NCBI RefSeq assembly: GCF_028288465.1
Contig: NZ_JAQBNR010000030.1
Coordinates: 1-59,011, forward strand
Length of the DNA: 59,011 bases
Source of the DNA: Ferruginibacter sp.
GTDB lineage: Bacteria; Bacteroidota; Bacteroidia; Chitinophagales; Chitinophagaceae
Reading direction: 5' to 3'
This document shows positions 35,478 to 43,584 of the stretch, piece after piece; position 1 is the first letter of the stretch, and the number at the start of each line of letters is the position of its first letter. Under the pieces are notes generated by a model. The model was not told where the DNA came from. It saw only the letters and a list, made by a program, of their open reading frames with translations, and ran no database searches. A program made the position numbers and the translations under genes.

Positions 35478-35870
35478 ATGGAAATTACAGCAAGGCTTAC
35501 AGCGGATGCGGTTATCACAACAATCAAAGACAACAAACAGGTTGTCAACTTTACCGCCGCCATTAACCAGAGTTACCGTGCAAAGGGCAGCACGGAGTTA
35601 ACCAAAATTACTACCTACGTGAAGTGTTCCTATTGGATTAACACCACCGTAGCGCAGTGGCTTACCAAAGGCGCACTGGTGGAATTGCAGGGCATGATCG
35701 GTGTGCAGGCGTGGAAGGGGAGGGATGGGCAACCCAAAGCCACACTGACGTTCCATGTGAATCATATTCACATCCACGAAAGGGGAAAGGCTGCTCAGAG
35801 CGAGGAAGACAATGCACAGGATGCAGACACACAGGGCAATCCGGAGCCAACAGATGATTTACCATTTTAA
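35478..35870 (+). CDS. ssb: Single-stranded DNA-binding protein
   Basis: 130 aa from the ATG at 35478, the natural start (MEITARLTADAVI); an ATG at 35418 would add an unrelated extension. The OB fold is seen in VVNFTAAINQSY, TYVKCSYWINTTVAQWLTKG and VELQGMIGVQAWKGRDGQP. The acidic tail ends in DDLPF, the standard SSB tip that recruits repair and replication proteins. Element-borne SSBs coat the transferred single strand on entry. The upstream region carries four palindromic boxes. Confidence 0.9.
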   Translation: MEITARLTADAVITTIKDNKQVVNFTAAINQSYRAKGSTELTKITTYVKCSYWINTTVAQWLTKGALVELQGMIGVQAWKGRDGQPKATLTFHVNHIHIHERGKAAQSEEDNAQDADTQGNPEPTDDLPF

Positions 35871-35989
35871 AATTCAGGTGCCAGCCTGCAGTTGTTGCGG
35901 CTGGTATTTTTTTTATTCAATCGCAAATTTTATTCAATCACACATTTATTATTAAAACCACAGTCACCATCTGGGGAGAATAAATTAAA

Positions 35990-37066
35990 ATGGAAATGAT
36001 TATGGCACACAATTTAAATTTCAACAAGCAAACAGGCAAGCACAGTTTCTTTTCAGTAAAGGAAAAAGCCTGGCATGGATTAGGACAAATTGTAGCAGGT
36101 TATCCCAACAGCGCAGAAGCATTGAAATTTGCAGGGTTGGATTATACCGTGGAAAAAAGAAAACTGTTTACGTTTCACAATGAAAGCCAAACAGCAGATG
36201 AAGACACCGGCATAAAAATTCCTGAAATTGAAGTCCCCAATTATTTTGCAACTATTAGAACCGACAATGAAAATATTTTGGGCGTTGTTGGTAAAGATTA
36301 TGAAGTAGTTCAAAATATTGATGCCTTCAGTTTTTTTGATTCCATTGTTGGTGGCGATGGCATCCAGTATGAAACCGCAGGTGCATTGGGTAAAGGCGAA
36401 AGAATTTTTATAACAGCAAAATTGCCCGGTTATATCAAAGTAGGTAATAATGATTTGATTGAACAGTATTTGTTTTTAACCACTTCACATGATGGTTTTG
36501 GAAGTATTACCGCAGCCTTTACACCCGTAAGAATAGTTTGCAACAACACTCTGAATGCAGCCCTTCGCAATCAGAGCAACACTTTTAAAATCAGGCATAC
36601 TGCCAGTGCAAAAGAAAGGCTGGAGGAAGCGCATAAACTAATGGGAATTACAAACCAATTAAGCAATCAACTGGAAGGCATTTTTAACCAATGGGCAAAG
36701 GTAAAAATTACAGACTCCGAAGTAAAGAAGCTGATCCAAATGGCATTGGTGCCTAACAAAGAAGTGTTGCAAAATATACAGGCTGGTAAAGATGATGAAT
36801 TATCCACCTGTTTTAAAAATATGACCGATGCAGCTTTTGAATATGCTATGACGAACGGGAGCCAGCAAATGGACACAACAAAAGGCAACTTGTTTGGGGC
36901 ATACAACGCGGTAACCGGCTATTTTCAAAATGTGCGTACTTACAAGAACGAAGAAGCAAAATTGAAATCTTTATTGCTTGGTGGTACGGGACAAATGAGA
37001 ACACAAAAGGCATTCAATCTTTGTGACAGTTTTGCGAAGGGTGTACTGGCGGAATTTTATAATTAA
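35990..37066 (+). CDS. DUF932 (phage/plasmid-like) protein
   Basis: 358 aa (an ATG at 36002 giving MAHNLNFN is an equally good start). The opening KEKAWHGLGQIVAGYPNSAE, VGKDYEVVQNIDAFSFFDSI, and FVNNTLNAAL-type segment (RIVCNNTLNAALRNQSNTFK) are diagnostic of DUF932. These proteins are common on conjugative elements, plasmids and phages next to ssb and radC-like genes. Their biochemical role is unknown. A strong terminator follows directly, so it forms its own or an ssb-linked transcript. Confidence 0.92.
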   Translation: MEMIMAHNLNFNKQTGKHSFFSVKEKAWHGLGQIVAGYPNSAEALKFAGLDYTVEKRKLFTFHNESQTADEDTGIKIPEIEVPNYFATIRTDNENILGVVGKDYEVVQNIDAFSFFDSIVGGDGIQYETAGALGKGERIFITAKLPGYIKVGNNDLIEQYLFLTTSHDGFGSITAAFTPVRIVCNNTLNAALRNQSNTFKIRHTASAKERLEEAHKLMGITNQLSNQLEGIFNQWAKVKITDSEVKKLIQMALVPNKEVLQNIQAGKDDELSTCFKNMTDAAFEYAMTNGSQQMDTTKGNLFGAYNAVTGYFQNVRTYKNEEAKLKSLLLGGTGQMRTQKAFNLCDSFAKGVLAEFYN

Positions 37067-37070
37067 GATG

Positions 37071-37104
37071 GCAAGGGGCAAACGTTCTGTTTGCCCCTTG
37101 CTTT
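37071..37104 (+). terminator. Intrinsic terminator after DUF932 gene
   Basis: A perfect 12-bp stem GCAAGGGGCAAA / TTTGCCCCTTGC (37071-37082 with 37090-37101) has a 7-nt loop and ends in TTTAAT. It begins 5 nt after the stop codon. Confidence 0.88.
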
Positions 37105-37125
37105 AATCAGATTGCTAAGCCAGGA

Positions 37126-37155
37126 AACGCCCCACGCGTGAGGGCGTGGGGTGTT
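37126..37155. repeat. Strong GC-rich hairpin
   Basis: AACGCCCCACGC pairs with GCGTGGGGTGTT (37126-37137 with 37144-37155, one G-T pair, 6-nt loop). No T run follows, so it is not a standard terminator. It lies just before the leader-plus-radC repeat and its role is unclear. Confidence 0.6.
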
Positions 37156-37256
37156 GGGCTAGTGCAATATTTAGTAATGATATTGATTTGAGTTTTTTGA
37201 AATTGAAGTTAATCTACTAAAGAGTAGAGGATTTTTTTTTCATTAATTCTCCCACA

Positions 37257-37384
37257 AAGTTCGCCTTTTGCCTCCGTGGCGGTAATGAAATTCCGGCATA
37301 AACCGCTGCGGCTGCCTGTGCCGTTCAGGCGGGCTATTTATTCCGTTGCTTCATTGCCTTTGTCGCCAAAAGGCACCAGAGGTT
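37257..37384 (+). promoter_or_regulatory. Structured leader upstream of radC copy A
   Basis: The arms GCCTTTTG (near 37263) and CAAAAGGC (near 37368), GGTAATGAA and TTCATTGCC, and CGGCATAA and TTATTCCG are complementary in nested order, giving a long imperfect hairpin. In copy B the GGTAATGAA arm reads GGCAATGAA, which improves pairing. This is consistent with selection for RNA structure. Confidence 0.5.
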
Positions 37385-37410
37385 CCATAATTAATTTTTA
37401 AATCTTTAAA

Positions 37411-37830
37411 ATGAATGTTATGGAAAAGAACGTAATTAATCAACCAGCGTGGAGCAAAGTAGCAGAAGTAAAATTGGTTTATAAAACCATAGTAAAAGCC
37501 TCCAAAAGGCCATTAATAAAAACCTCGAAAGGTTGTTATGAAACTTTGCTGAAAATATGGGATGAAAATAAAATGGAGATGCAGGGAGAATTTAAAGTGT
37601 TATTGATGAACCAGACAAATTGTGTAACCTACGTGTACTAAGCATCTATTGGATACCTTACCCGAAAAGTGGCTGACGCGAGAAGGATAATGGCTGCTGC
37701 CAGCAAATTGTTGCTGTTGGCATTGTACTCGCTCATAACCATCACAGGGAGACTGTAAACCAAGCACCGGAAAGTATCTGATCGCCGAATTTAAGAGTGC
37801 GGCAAGCTGATACGATATAAGGGGTAGACT
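37411..37830 (+). pseudogene. radC: Decayed radC-like gene (copy A)
   Basis: The first 75 codons are nearly the same as the intact gene at 42347 (MEKN, QPAWSKVAEVKLVYKT, RPLIKTSKGCYETLLKIW, EFKVLLMNQTN). The frame then ends with a stop where the intact gene reads VYEASAGG. Downstream DNA still aligns to the rest (GCTGCTGCCA near 37690, GCGGCAAGCT and ACGATATAA near 37800) but with substitutions and shifts, and the HNHPSGD metal-binding segment is lost. The remaining 76-aa open frame is unlikely to be functional. Confidence 0.88.
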
Positions 37831-37923
37831 CAAAAATAATTTATTTGTAAATGGTCCAATAGTAACTTTTGCCGGGGAAGTTGTTACATCGATATTTTAT
37901 TCTTCACAACAACCAACGCAATA

Positions 37924-40900
37924 CTATTTACTTTTTTCGATTGTAAAATAAAAAGTGCTGCCCTTTCCTTCTTTGGATTCTACCCATATCTTACCACCAT
38001 GCAGTTCAACAATTTTCTTGCAAGTAGCCAGGCCCATGCCTGTTCCGGTAAATTCTTGTCTTGTATGCAAACGTTTGAAGAGTTGAAAGATTTCACCCTG
38101 ATGTTGTGTGGGAATTCCTATTCCATTATCCTGCAAGGCAAATTCAAAGGCGCGGGTAGTTTCCCTTGTGGTAATATTAATAATGGGCTTTACTCCGGCG
38201 AGCTGATATTTTACAGCGTTAGCAATCAGGTTCTGAAATAGCAAAGTCAATGGTGTCCGCCAGCCATAAATCTGAGGAAGCAAGGCAATATTTAACTGCG
38301 CCTCCTTCTCTTCCATTACCGCACGTTGCAATGCCAGTATGTTTTGTAGCAGCTCGTTGGTATCGATTAGTTCCTTGCCCGCATCATCACTCCCTACTCT
38401 TGCATAGGTGAGCAATTGGCTTACCATTTCCGTCATTCGTTGTGAACCGTCAAAAGCATAGTCAATGTATTTTTGAGCTTTTACATCAAGTTGCGCTTTA
38501 TAATTATCGCGGAGTAAGCCCATAAACGAATGCACCATGCGAAGTGGCTCCTTCAGGTCATGCGAAGCAATAAATGCGAATTGTTCAAGTTCAACATTTT
38601 TCTCCAACAGTGCTTTTCGTGCATCCACAATTTCCTGTATGGGTCTACCTTCAGAAACAATTGCAATTACTTTACCGTCATCATCAAACAAGGGTTTGAG
38701 GTTAAATAAAATAGTTAATGGTTTGCCATTTGAACTTTCGATTTCGAGTTCGTATTCCAGGAATTCCCCTTTTGCTGCCCTTTCTATTTTGCCCTGCAGT
38801 TTTTGCTGGCCTTCCATAGAAATTTGTCCCCAATAACAGTCCCACAATTTTTTATTGATGACCAATTCAGGTTTTACACCTGAGAATCGGATAATCGTTT
38901 CATTGGCTTCGAGCAATGTGCCGTCTGGTGCAAGAAACCCGATAAACGAAAACGTCGAATTGAAGATTCCCTTAAATCGCCGTTCACTAAATGCAAGCGC
39001 CTGTTCTGATTTTTTCCGGTCGGTAATGTCATGTAAGGCCAGTACTGCACCATTTACGTTGCCCGATTTATCTTTAATCTGACGACCATTCGCAATCAGG
39101 AGGCGAGGCTGTCTGTCCTTCGCCTTTATCATTAATTCAAGATTAATTAATTCTCCTTCAATTAAGGTCCTGTATAAGGGACTTTCGTCCGGATGGATGG
39201 GGGTAATACCGTCAGGCTGATACATCTGATTGAAGGCTGCCCAATTCTCATATAAACCCTGGCTGTCAGGAAGACAACAAATTTCTCGTGCAGCTGCATT
39301 AAACAATATTTTTACACCATTGCTATCACAGGCTAAAATTCCCACGTTAATGGTATTAATGATAGTTTCAATCAACGCTTGTTTTTGCTCCAGTGCATCA
39401 TAAACATTTTTATGTAAGGTAATATCTAAATGAATTCCAAACATTTTAAAGGGCTTTCCATCCGGTGTAAAGCTGGTGATTTTGCCTCGGTCCAGCACCC
39501 ATACCCAATGCCCCTCTTTGTGTTTCATACGGTATTCGCAATCGTAATATTCTGTCTCTTTGTTTATGCATGCATGCAGCTGTCTATTTGATATTTTCCG
39601 GTCGTCAGGATGGGTCAGTCGTATCCAGGTATATTTACTGAAGGGTTTTAATTCACCCAGTGTATAGCCAAGCATTTCCGCCCACCGGTCACTGTATACG
39701 TTCTCCCTTGTTTGTATATTCCATTCCCAGGTTGCAGCATTGGTGCCATCAATTACATTGGCCAAGGTTTCCTTTTCTTTTATCAGTTCCAGTTCAGCCG
39801 TCTTCCTTTCCGTAATGTTTTCAATCTGACTTATAAAATGCTGCGGCAATCTTTCTGCGTTGGTTACGAGTGAAACACTCAGGTTGATCCAGATAATATT
39901 TCCAGCTTTTGTAAAATAACGTTTCTCCAGCTTATAGCTTTCTATTGTCCCGTTTACCAGCTGCTCCAACTGCTTCAGGTCACTTGTCAAATCTTCCGGA
40001 TAAGTGATCTGCTGAAAATCCATACCGAGCAATTCGTCTTTGCTATACCCCAGCATATTGCACAGGCTTTTATTCACTCTCAGCCATTTTCCCTCCAGAC
40101 TGACCAAAGCCATTCCAATTGAGGCGAAGTCAAATGCGGTACTGAACTCCTCCTTACTTTGGCGCAGCTCATTTACCACTTTTTTCAATGTTGAAATATC
40201 TATGCAGGTCATACTTGCCTTCGTTTCCCCATCTGTATCTGTAAAAATTGCGGAAGAATACAGGATTGGAAAACGTTCCCCAGTTTTTCGAATACCGGTC
40301 AACTCTCCCTGTATTTTGCCTTCGCTGTTTCGCTTGGCGGCAAGCAAGGCAGAATTTGGATCGTCTACATCAATAACATCCTGCCTCCTCTGTTGTTTCA
40401 TTTCTTCCGTTGAATAACCAAACATAGTAGCGGCAGCGGTGTTGCAAGCAATGATGCTGCCTTTGGCTGGATCAGTTAATAAATTGGCAGTGAGGGAATT
40501 TTCAATGATGGAGCGGTATTTTATTTCGCTGGCTTTAAATATTTCCTCCTGCTCTTTTTGCTGTTGAATGTCCTGAAATGTGCCAAATATCCGTACACAC
40601 TTTCTGTCAGCAAATACTGGATCTCCCTTTGCCCTTACCCAAACAGCCAGCCCGGTTTTGGTTGTAATCTGTAATTCTTCATCAAATGAAATATTGTGTA
40701 GAATGGCTTCATTTACACAATTAATAATTTTTTCCCGACTTTTTCCTTCCTTATAAAAGCTTATCCATGTCGGCAGGTCAGGCAAAAAATTATCTGAAAC
40801 CCCGTGAATGGTCCTGGTGATTGCTGACCAGAAAATATTATTATTAATCGGGTCAATTTCCCACCGTCCGATGCCGGCGAGTCTATTGGTTTCCTCAAAG

Positions 40901-41436
40901 AATTCAACGGTTTTTAAAACGGTGGAAAGCTGATTACCAAGCTGGTTGATTTCTTTTTGGTTACTAAGTTCAGCCACCACCTGGCCGGCGAGTATCTGCA
41001 GGTGGGTTACCCGGTCTTTTGACAATTGCATTGGCTGATGACTGATCACGGCTAGTATCCCAACAGAAAACCCATCCGCGTTTATCAGTGGCATCCCTGC
41101 AAAAGAGACAGCCTGCTGTTCATATCCTGTAAATGCATTTTTTGAAAAGCGATCATCCTCACGGATATCCGTTACCTCAGTGAAACAGTTATTCATCAGG
41201 CAGTATTCACCAGCCAGGTCTTTATTAAATAAATGCGGATCAATGTTACCATGGTAAGAAATGATCTTCAATTTATCGTTGCTGGTAAGACTGATGTAGG
41301 CACTGCAGGCGGGGAAGAGGGCCTTTGTGAGAGTTGTAATGCCTTCAAAAAATTGGAGCATGTCTTTTTGTTTCCGCGATTCACTTTTGAAAGGGGGGAT
41401 ATCTATATTCGGTTCGAAGAAGGTTTCCTGTGCCAT
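37924..41436 (-). CDS. Multi-PAS sensor histidine kinase, soluble
   Basis: 1170 aa from the ATG at 41436 (a TTG at 41454 is less likely). The order is: a GAF domain (~15-170), then about six PAS/PAC modules (~185-930: IGRWEIDPINNNIFW, RSIIENSLTANLL, IGMALVSLEGKWLRVN, TWEWNIQTRENVYSD, VGILACDSNGVKILF, FSFIGFLAPDGTLLE). A HisKA follows with the H-box ASHDLKEPLR, and then a HATPase with N box NLIANAVKY and G boxes DNGIGI and GTGMGL. There is no membrane segment and no receiver domain, so it is a cytoplasmic kinase whose partner regulator is elsewhere. It lies between the two radC copies. Confidence 0.93.
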   Translation of the reverse strand: MAQETFFEPNIDIPPFKSESRKQKDMLQFFEGITTLTKALFPACSAYISLTSNDKLKIISYHGNIDPHLFNKDLAGEYCLMNNCFTEVTDIREDDRFSKNAFTGYEQQAVSFAGMPLINADGFSVGILAVISHQPMQLSKDRVTHLQILAGQVVAELSNQKEINQLGNQLSTVLKTVEFFEETNRLAGIGRWEIDPINNNIFWSAITRTIHGVSDNFLPDLPTWISFYKEGKSREKIINCVNEAILHNISFDEELQITTKTGLAVWVRAKGDPVFADRKCVRIFGTFQDIQQQKEQEEIFKASEIKYRSIIENSLTANLLTDPAKGSIIACNTAAATMFGYSTEEMKQQRRQDVIDVDDPNSALLAAKRNSEGKIQGELTGIRKTGERFPILYSSAIFTDTDGETKASMTCIDISTLKKVVNELRQSKEEFSTAFDFASIGMALVSLEGKWLRVNKSLCNMLGYSKDELLGMDFQQITYPEDLTSDLKQLEQLVNGTIESYKLEKRYFTKAGNIIWINLSVSLVTNAERLPQHFISQIENITERKTAELELIKEKETLANVIDGTNAATWEWNIQTRENVYSDRWAEMLGYTLGELKPFSKYTWIRLTHPDDRKISNRQLHACINKETEYYDCEYRMKHKEGHWVWVLDRGKITSFTPDGKPFKMFGIHLDITLHKNVYDALEQKQALIETIINTINVGILACDSNGVKILFNAAAREICCLPDSQGLYENWAAFNQMYQPDGITPIHPDESPLYRTLIEGELINLELMIKAKDRQPRLLIANGRQIKDKSGNVNGAVLALHDITDRKKSEQALAFSERRFKGIFNSTFSFIGFLAPDGTLLEANETIIRFSGVKPELVINKKLWDCYWGQISMEGQQKLQGKIERAAKGEFLEYELEIESSNGKPLTILFNLKPLFDDDGKVIAIVSEGRPIQEIVDARKALLEKNVELEQFAFIASHDLKEPLRMVHSFMGLLRDNYKAQLDVKAQKYIDYAFDGSQRMTEMVSQLLTYARVGSDDAGKELIDTNELLQNILALQRAVMEEKEAQLNIALLPQIYGWRTPLTLLFQNLIANAVKYQLAGVKPIINITTRETTRAFEFALQDNGIGIPTQHQGEIFQLFKRLHTRQEFTGTGMGLATCKKIVELHGGKIWVESKEGKGSTFYFTIEKSK

Positions 41437-42190
41437 ATTTTCTTTAATACGCAATACGTATTGTTTGTTATTCAGCTTGTAGAAAATAATAATCAGGAAG
41501 AAAGTGAAGATGTCTGATCACTCATTGCCATATATAGATAAGTCATATTGAATGATAGCAGTTATCATTTCGTGTGGTGGCTAATATAATACCTGTTTTT
41601 TTTCGCTTTGGATCCTGGATTTCCGTACTCAATAAAAACTTGAGAATACTTGCAATGTAATTGATTATTGGCTTTAATAATTTAGTAATAACCGTTAAAA
41701 GAATTAGTACATTGACTACAAATGGGAGTATTAGCTTATAAAAGCGACGACTATATGACTCGAAACGAAAAAACCTTCGTAGGAAGGTTTTTCACAGAAA
41801 CAAGTTACTGGCTTTTCGAGGATTGGAATTTTTTTACAGGATTGGATATTTAATTTGGTATTGCAAAGATGCAAAATTTATTACAGTTAACAGGTAACAT
41901 TTTGACGGTATTGATGTAGTAATTGCACTAATTATTATCAGGTTGCAGAATTCTAAGGTTGAGTGAAAAGCGTTGCACTACACGCAGCATGTTGATGCCA
42001 AATTCAAATCAAATGATTTACTTTACCCTTACGCTTCGGATGCAATAAAACAAAGTGCAACATTTTTTTTGTTTTTGTAACAAACTTATTTAATCCTTCT
42101 GGCAGCGTCATTTTCAACAATTGATTTAAGTTGTATTCTTGTTAGCATTACTCATATTGACAAAAAAGAACTAAGCAAAATTACATTGAA
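41437..42190. other. Long intergenic region, no gene seen
   Basis: About 750 nt of AT-rich DNA between the histidine kinase start and the second leader-radC block. It must contain the kinase promoter. A hairpin terminator lies at 41767-41793. No coding frame with protein-like features, tRNA or insertion sequence was found. Confidence 0.55.
41767..41793. terminator. Orphan intrinsic terminator
   Basis: AAAAACCTTC-GTAG-GAAGGTTTTT (41769-41778 with 41783-41792) is a perfect 10-bp stem with T and A tracts, able to work on either strand. No gene ends here now. It may insulate the kinase promoter, or be what remains of a lost gene. Confidence 0.65.
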
Positions 42191-42829
42191 GGATTTCTTC
42201 ATTAATTCATCCACAAAGTTCGCCTTGTTGGCTCGGGGCGGCAATGAAATTCCGGCATAAACCGCTGCGCTATTTATTCCGTTGCTTCATTGCCTTGGTC
42301 GCCAAAAGGCAGCAGTGGTTCCATAATTAATTTTTAAAATTTTAAAATGATTGTTATGGAAAAGAACGCAATGATTCAACCAGCCTGGAGCAAAGTAGCA
42401 GAAGTAGAATTGGTTTACAAAACCAAAGTGAAAGCTGCTGAAAGGCCATTAATTAAGACCTCTAAAGATTGTTATGAAACCTTGCTGAAAGTGTGGGATA
42501 AAAATAAAATGGAGATGCAGGAAGAATTCAAAGTATTATTGATTAACCAGGCAAACCGGGTAACCGGCGTTTATGAAGCGTCTGCCGGTGGTCTTACTGG
42601 AACTGTGGCTGATCCACGATTGATACTAGCTGCTGCCATCAAAGGGTTGGCAGTTAATATCGTACTTGCCCATAACCATCCCAGCGGTGATTTGAAACCA
42701 AGCGGGGCGGATGAACAGCTAACACTCAAGATTAAAACCGCGGCAAGCTACCACGATATAAGAGTGTTAGACCATATTATTGTAACCACTGATGCTTATT
42801 ATTCATTTGCGGATAAGGGGCTCTTATAG
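42191..42829 (+). repeat. Direct repeat copy B (leader plus intact radC)
   Basis: This is the partner of 37229-37830, in the same orientation about 5 kb apart. The leader at 42217-42324 keeps the hairpin arms (GGCAATGAA with TTCATTGCC, CGGCATAA with TTATTCCG, and CAAAAGGC) but lacks the GC-rich tip found in copy A. The coding part is intact. Confidence 0.8.
42347..42829 (+). CDS. radC: RadC/JAB-domain protein
   Basis: 160 aa (the ATG at 42356 is an alternative). The conserved part runs from EEFKVLLINQANRV to the end and contains the metalloprotease-like JAMM motif AHNHPSGDLKPSGAD and VLDHIIVTTDAYYSFADKG. It is the short, element-type RadC that lacks the N-terminal helix-hairpin-helix of chromosomal RadC. 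Members are frequent on mobile elements near ssb and DUF932 genes; despite the old name, a role in DNA repair is not established. A terminator overlaps the stop codon. Confidence 0.92.
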   Translation: MIVMEKNAMIQPAWSKVAEVELVYKTKVKAAERPLIKTSKDCYETLLKVWDKNKMEMQEEFKVLLINQANRVTGVYEASAGGLTGTVADPRLILAAAIKGLAVNIVLAHNHPSGDLKPSGADEQLTLKIKTAASYHDIRVLDHIIVTTDAYYSFADKGLL

Positions 42830-42839
42830 CCCCTTTTTT
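42815..42839 (+). terminator. Intrinsic terminator overlapping the radC stop codon
   Basis: AAGGGGCT / AGCCCCTT (42815-42822 with 42828-42835) with loop CTTAT, followed by TTTT. The TAG stop lies in the loop and 3' arm, so translation reaches into the terminator. Confidence 0.85.
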
Positions 42840-42951
42840 ATTGAGAACAGTCTTAAAAAATATAAATAAGAAAAAATATCAAAAAACTTTACATGATTAA
42901 TCAACTGAATATTAATAAATTAACCAATCTGACCCAAAATAAAGCTCATAA

Positions 42952-43016
42952 TTTACAGAACTCTACAATTTAATTACAAAATATAGTGTATGTTTGCATT
43001 TTACAGAACTCTACAA
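42952..43016 (+). promoter_or_regulatory. Defence operon promoter between two 17-bp direct repeats
   Basis: The 17-mer TTTACAGAACTCTACAA is present at 42952-42968 and again, without a mismatch, at 43000-43016. The start-to-start distance is 48 nt. Between them, TATGTTTG (42989-42996) matches the -7 consensus TAnnTTTG. Transcription would then begin at about 43003, inside the second repeat, and the first ATG is at 43022. The layout suits an operator pair. No obvious -33 TTTG was found, which would fit a promoter that needs an activator. Confidence 0.6.
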
Positions 43017-43021
43017 ATATA

Positions 43022-43579
43022 ATGCAACAGGCAATAGAAAACATATCAGATATCAAAATAGGCTTCCCAGGTCAGGCTCAAGAGCAAGGAAATATTCCCT
43101 TCCTCCAGCTACGGCAATTTAATGAAGACGGGATGCTTTTTACGAATGATGCTGACTTTATAAAGTTAACGGAAAAGATTGGACCCCATGTCCTGCAAAA
43201 CGGCGATGTGCTATTTGTGGGAAAAGGCCATCGGTTGTTTGCCTGGTGTTATATTGAAAAAAATATACCTACGGTGGCCTCATCCAGTTTCTTTGTAATT
43301 CGCCCAAATACCAAAAAGATTCACCCGGAATATTTGGCAGCAATCTTAAATGCCCCACAAACAAAAACAGCTTTAATGCAATTGGGTGGCGGCACTAATA
43401 TTTTTTCAATTCGAAAATCAGAGTTAGCAGCTTTTCAAATACCAGTTTTACCAATGGATCAACAAATCAGGGTTGCTTCATTGGCCAGCTTTCATCAAAA
43501 GGAAATACAACTGGCTAAAGAATTAATTAGCCAGAAGCAAAGCTTGTATTCCGCAATCATTTCAAAACTTATTAAATAA
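43022..43579 (+). CDS. hsdS: Half-size type I restriction specificity subunit (HsdS)
   Basis: 185 aa from the ATG at 43022; a GTG at 42986 would start within the promoter region. It is one target-recognition domain (IPFLQLRQFNEDGMLF, LQNGDVLFVGKG, GGGTNIFSIRKSEL, FQIPVLPMDQQIRVASLASF) followed by one coiled-coil spacer (KEIQLAKELISQKQSLYSAI). Normal HsdS has two of each. A half subunit can dimerise to give a palindromic-type target, or is a spare specificity module. It is the first gene of the defence operon, 5 nt before hsdM. Confidence 0.85.
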   Translation: MQQAIENISDIKIGFPGQAQEQGNIPFLQLRQFNEDGMLFTNDADFIKLTEKIGPHVLQNGDVLFVGKGHRLFAWCYIEKNIPTVASSSFFVIRPNTKKIHPEYLAAILNAPQTKTALMQLGGGTNIFSIRKSELAAFQIPVLPMDQQIRVASLASFHQKEIQLAKELISQKQSLYSAIISKLIK

Positions 43580-43584
43580 TCAAT

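Larger units (their letters stand above)
37229..37830 (+). repeat. Direct repeat copy A (leader plus decayed radC)
   Basis: This ~600-nt block is homologous to 42191-42829. Both copies start with GGATTT, a T-rich stretch and CATTAATTC, run through a hairpin-rich leader, and continue into radC. Copy A has an extra GC-rich insertion in the leader tip and a damaged coding part. The two copies bracket the histidine kinase gene and are in the same orientation. Confidence 0.8.

Noticed and set aside
42356..42829. RadC as the JAB deconjugase of the CBASS system
   Set aside because: The JAMM segment is of RadC type, the gene has its own leader and terminator, and it is a common ICE gene independent of CBASS.
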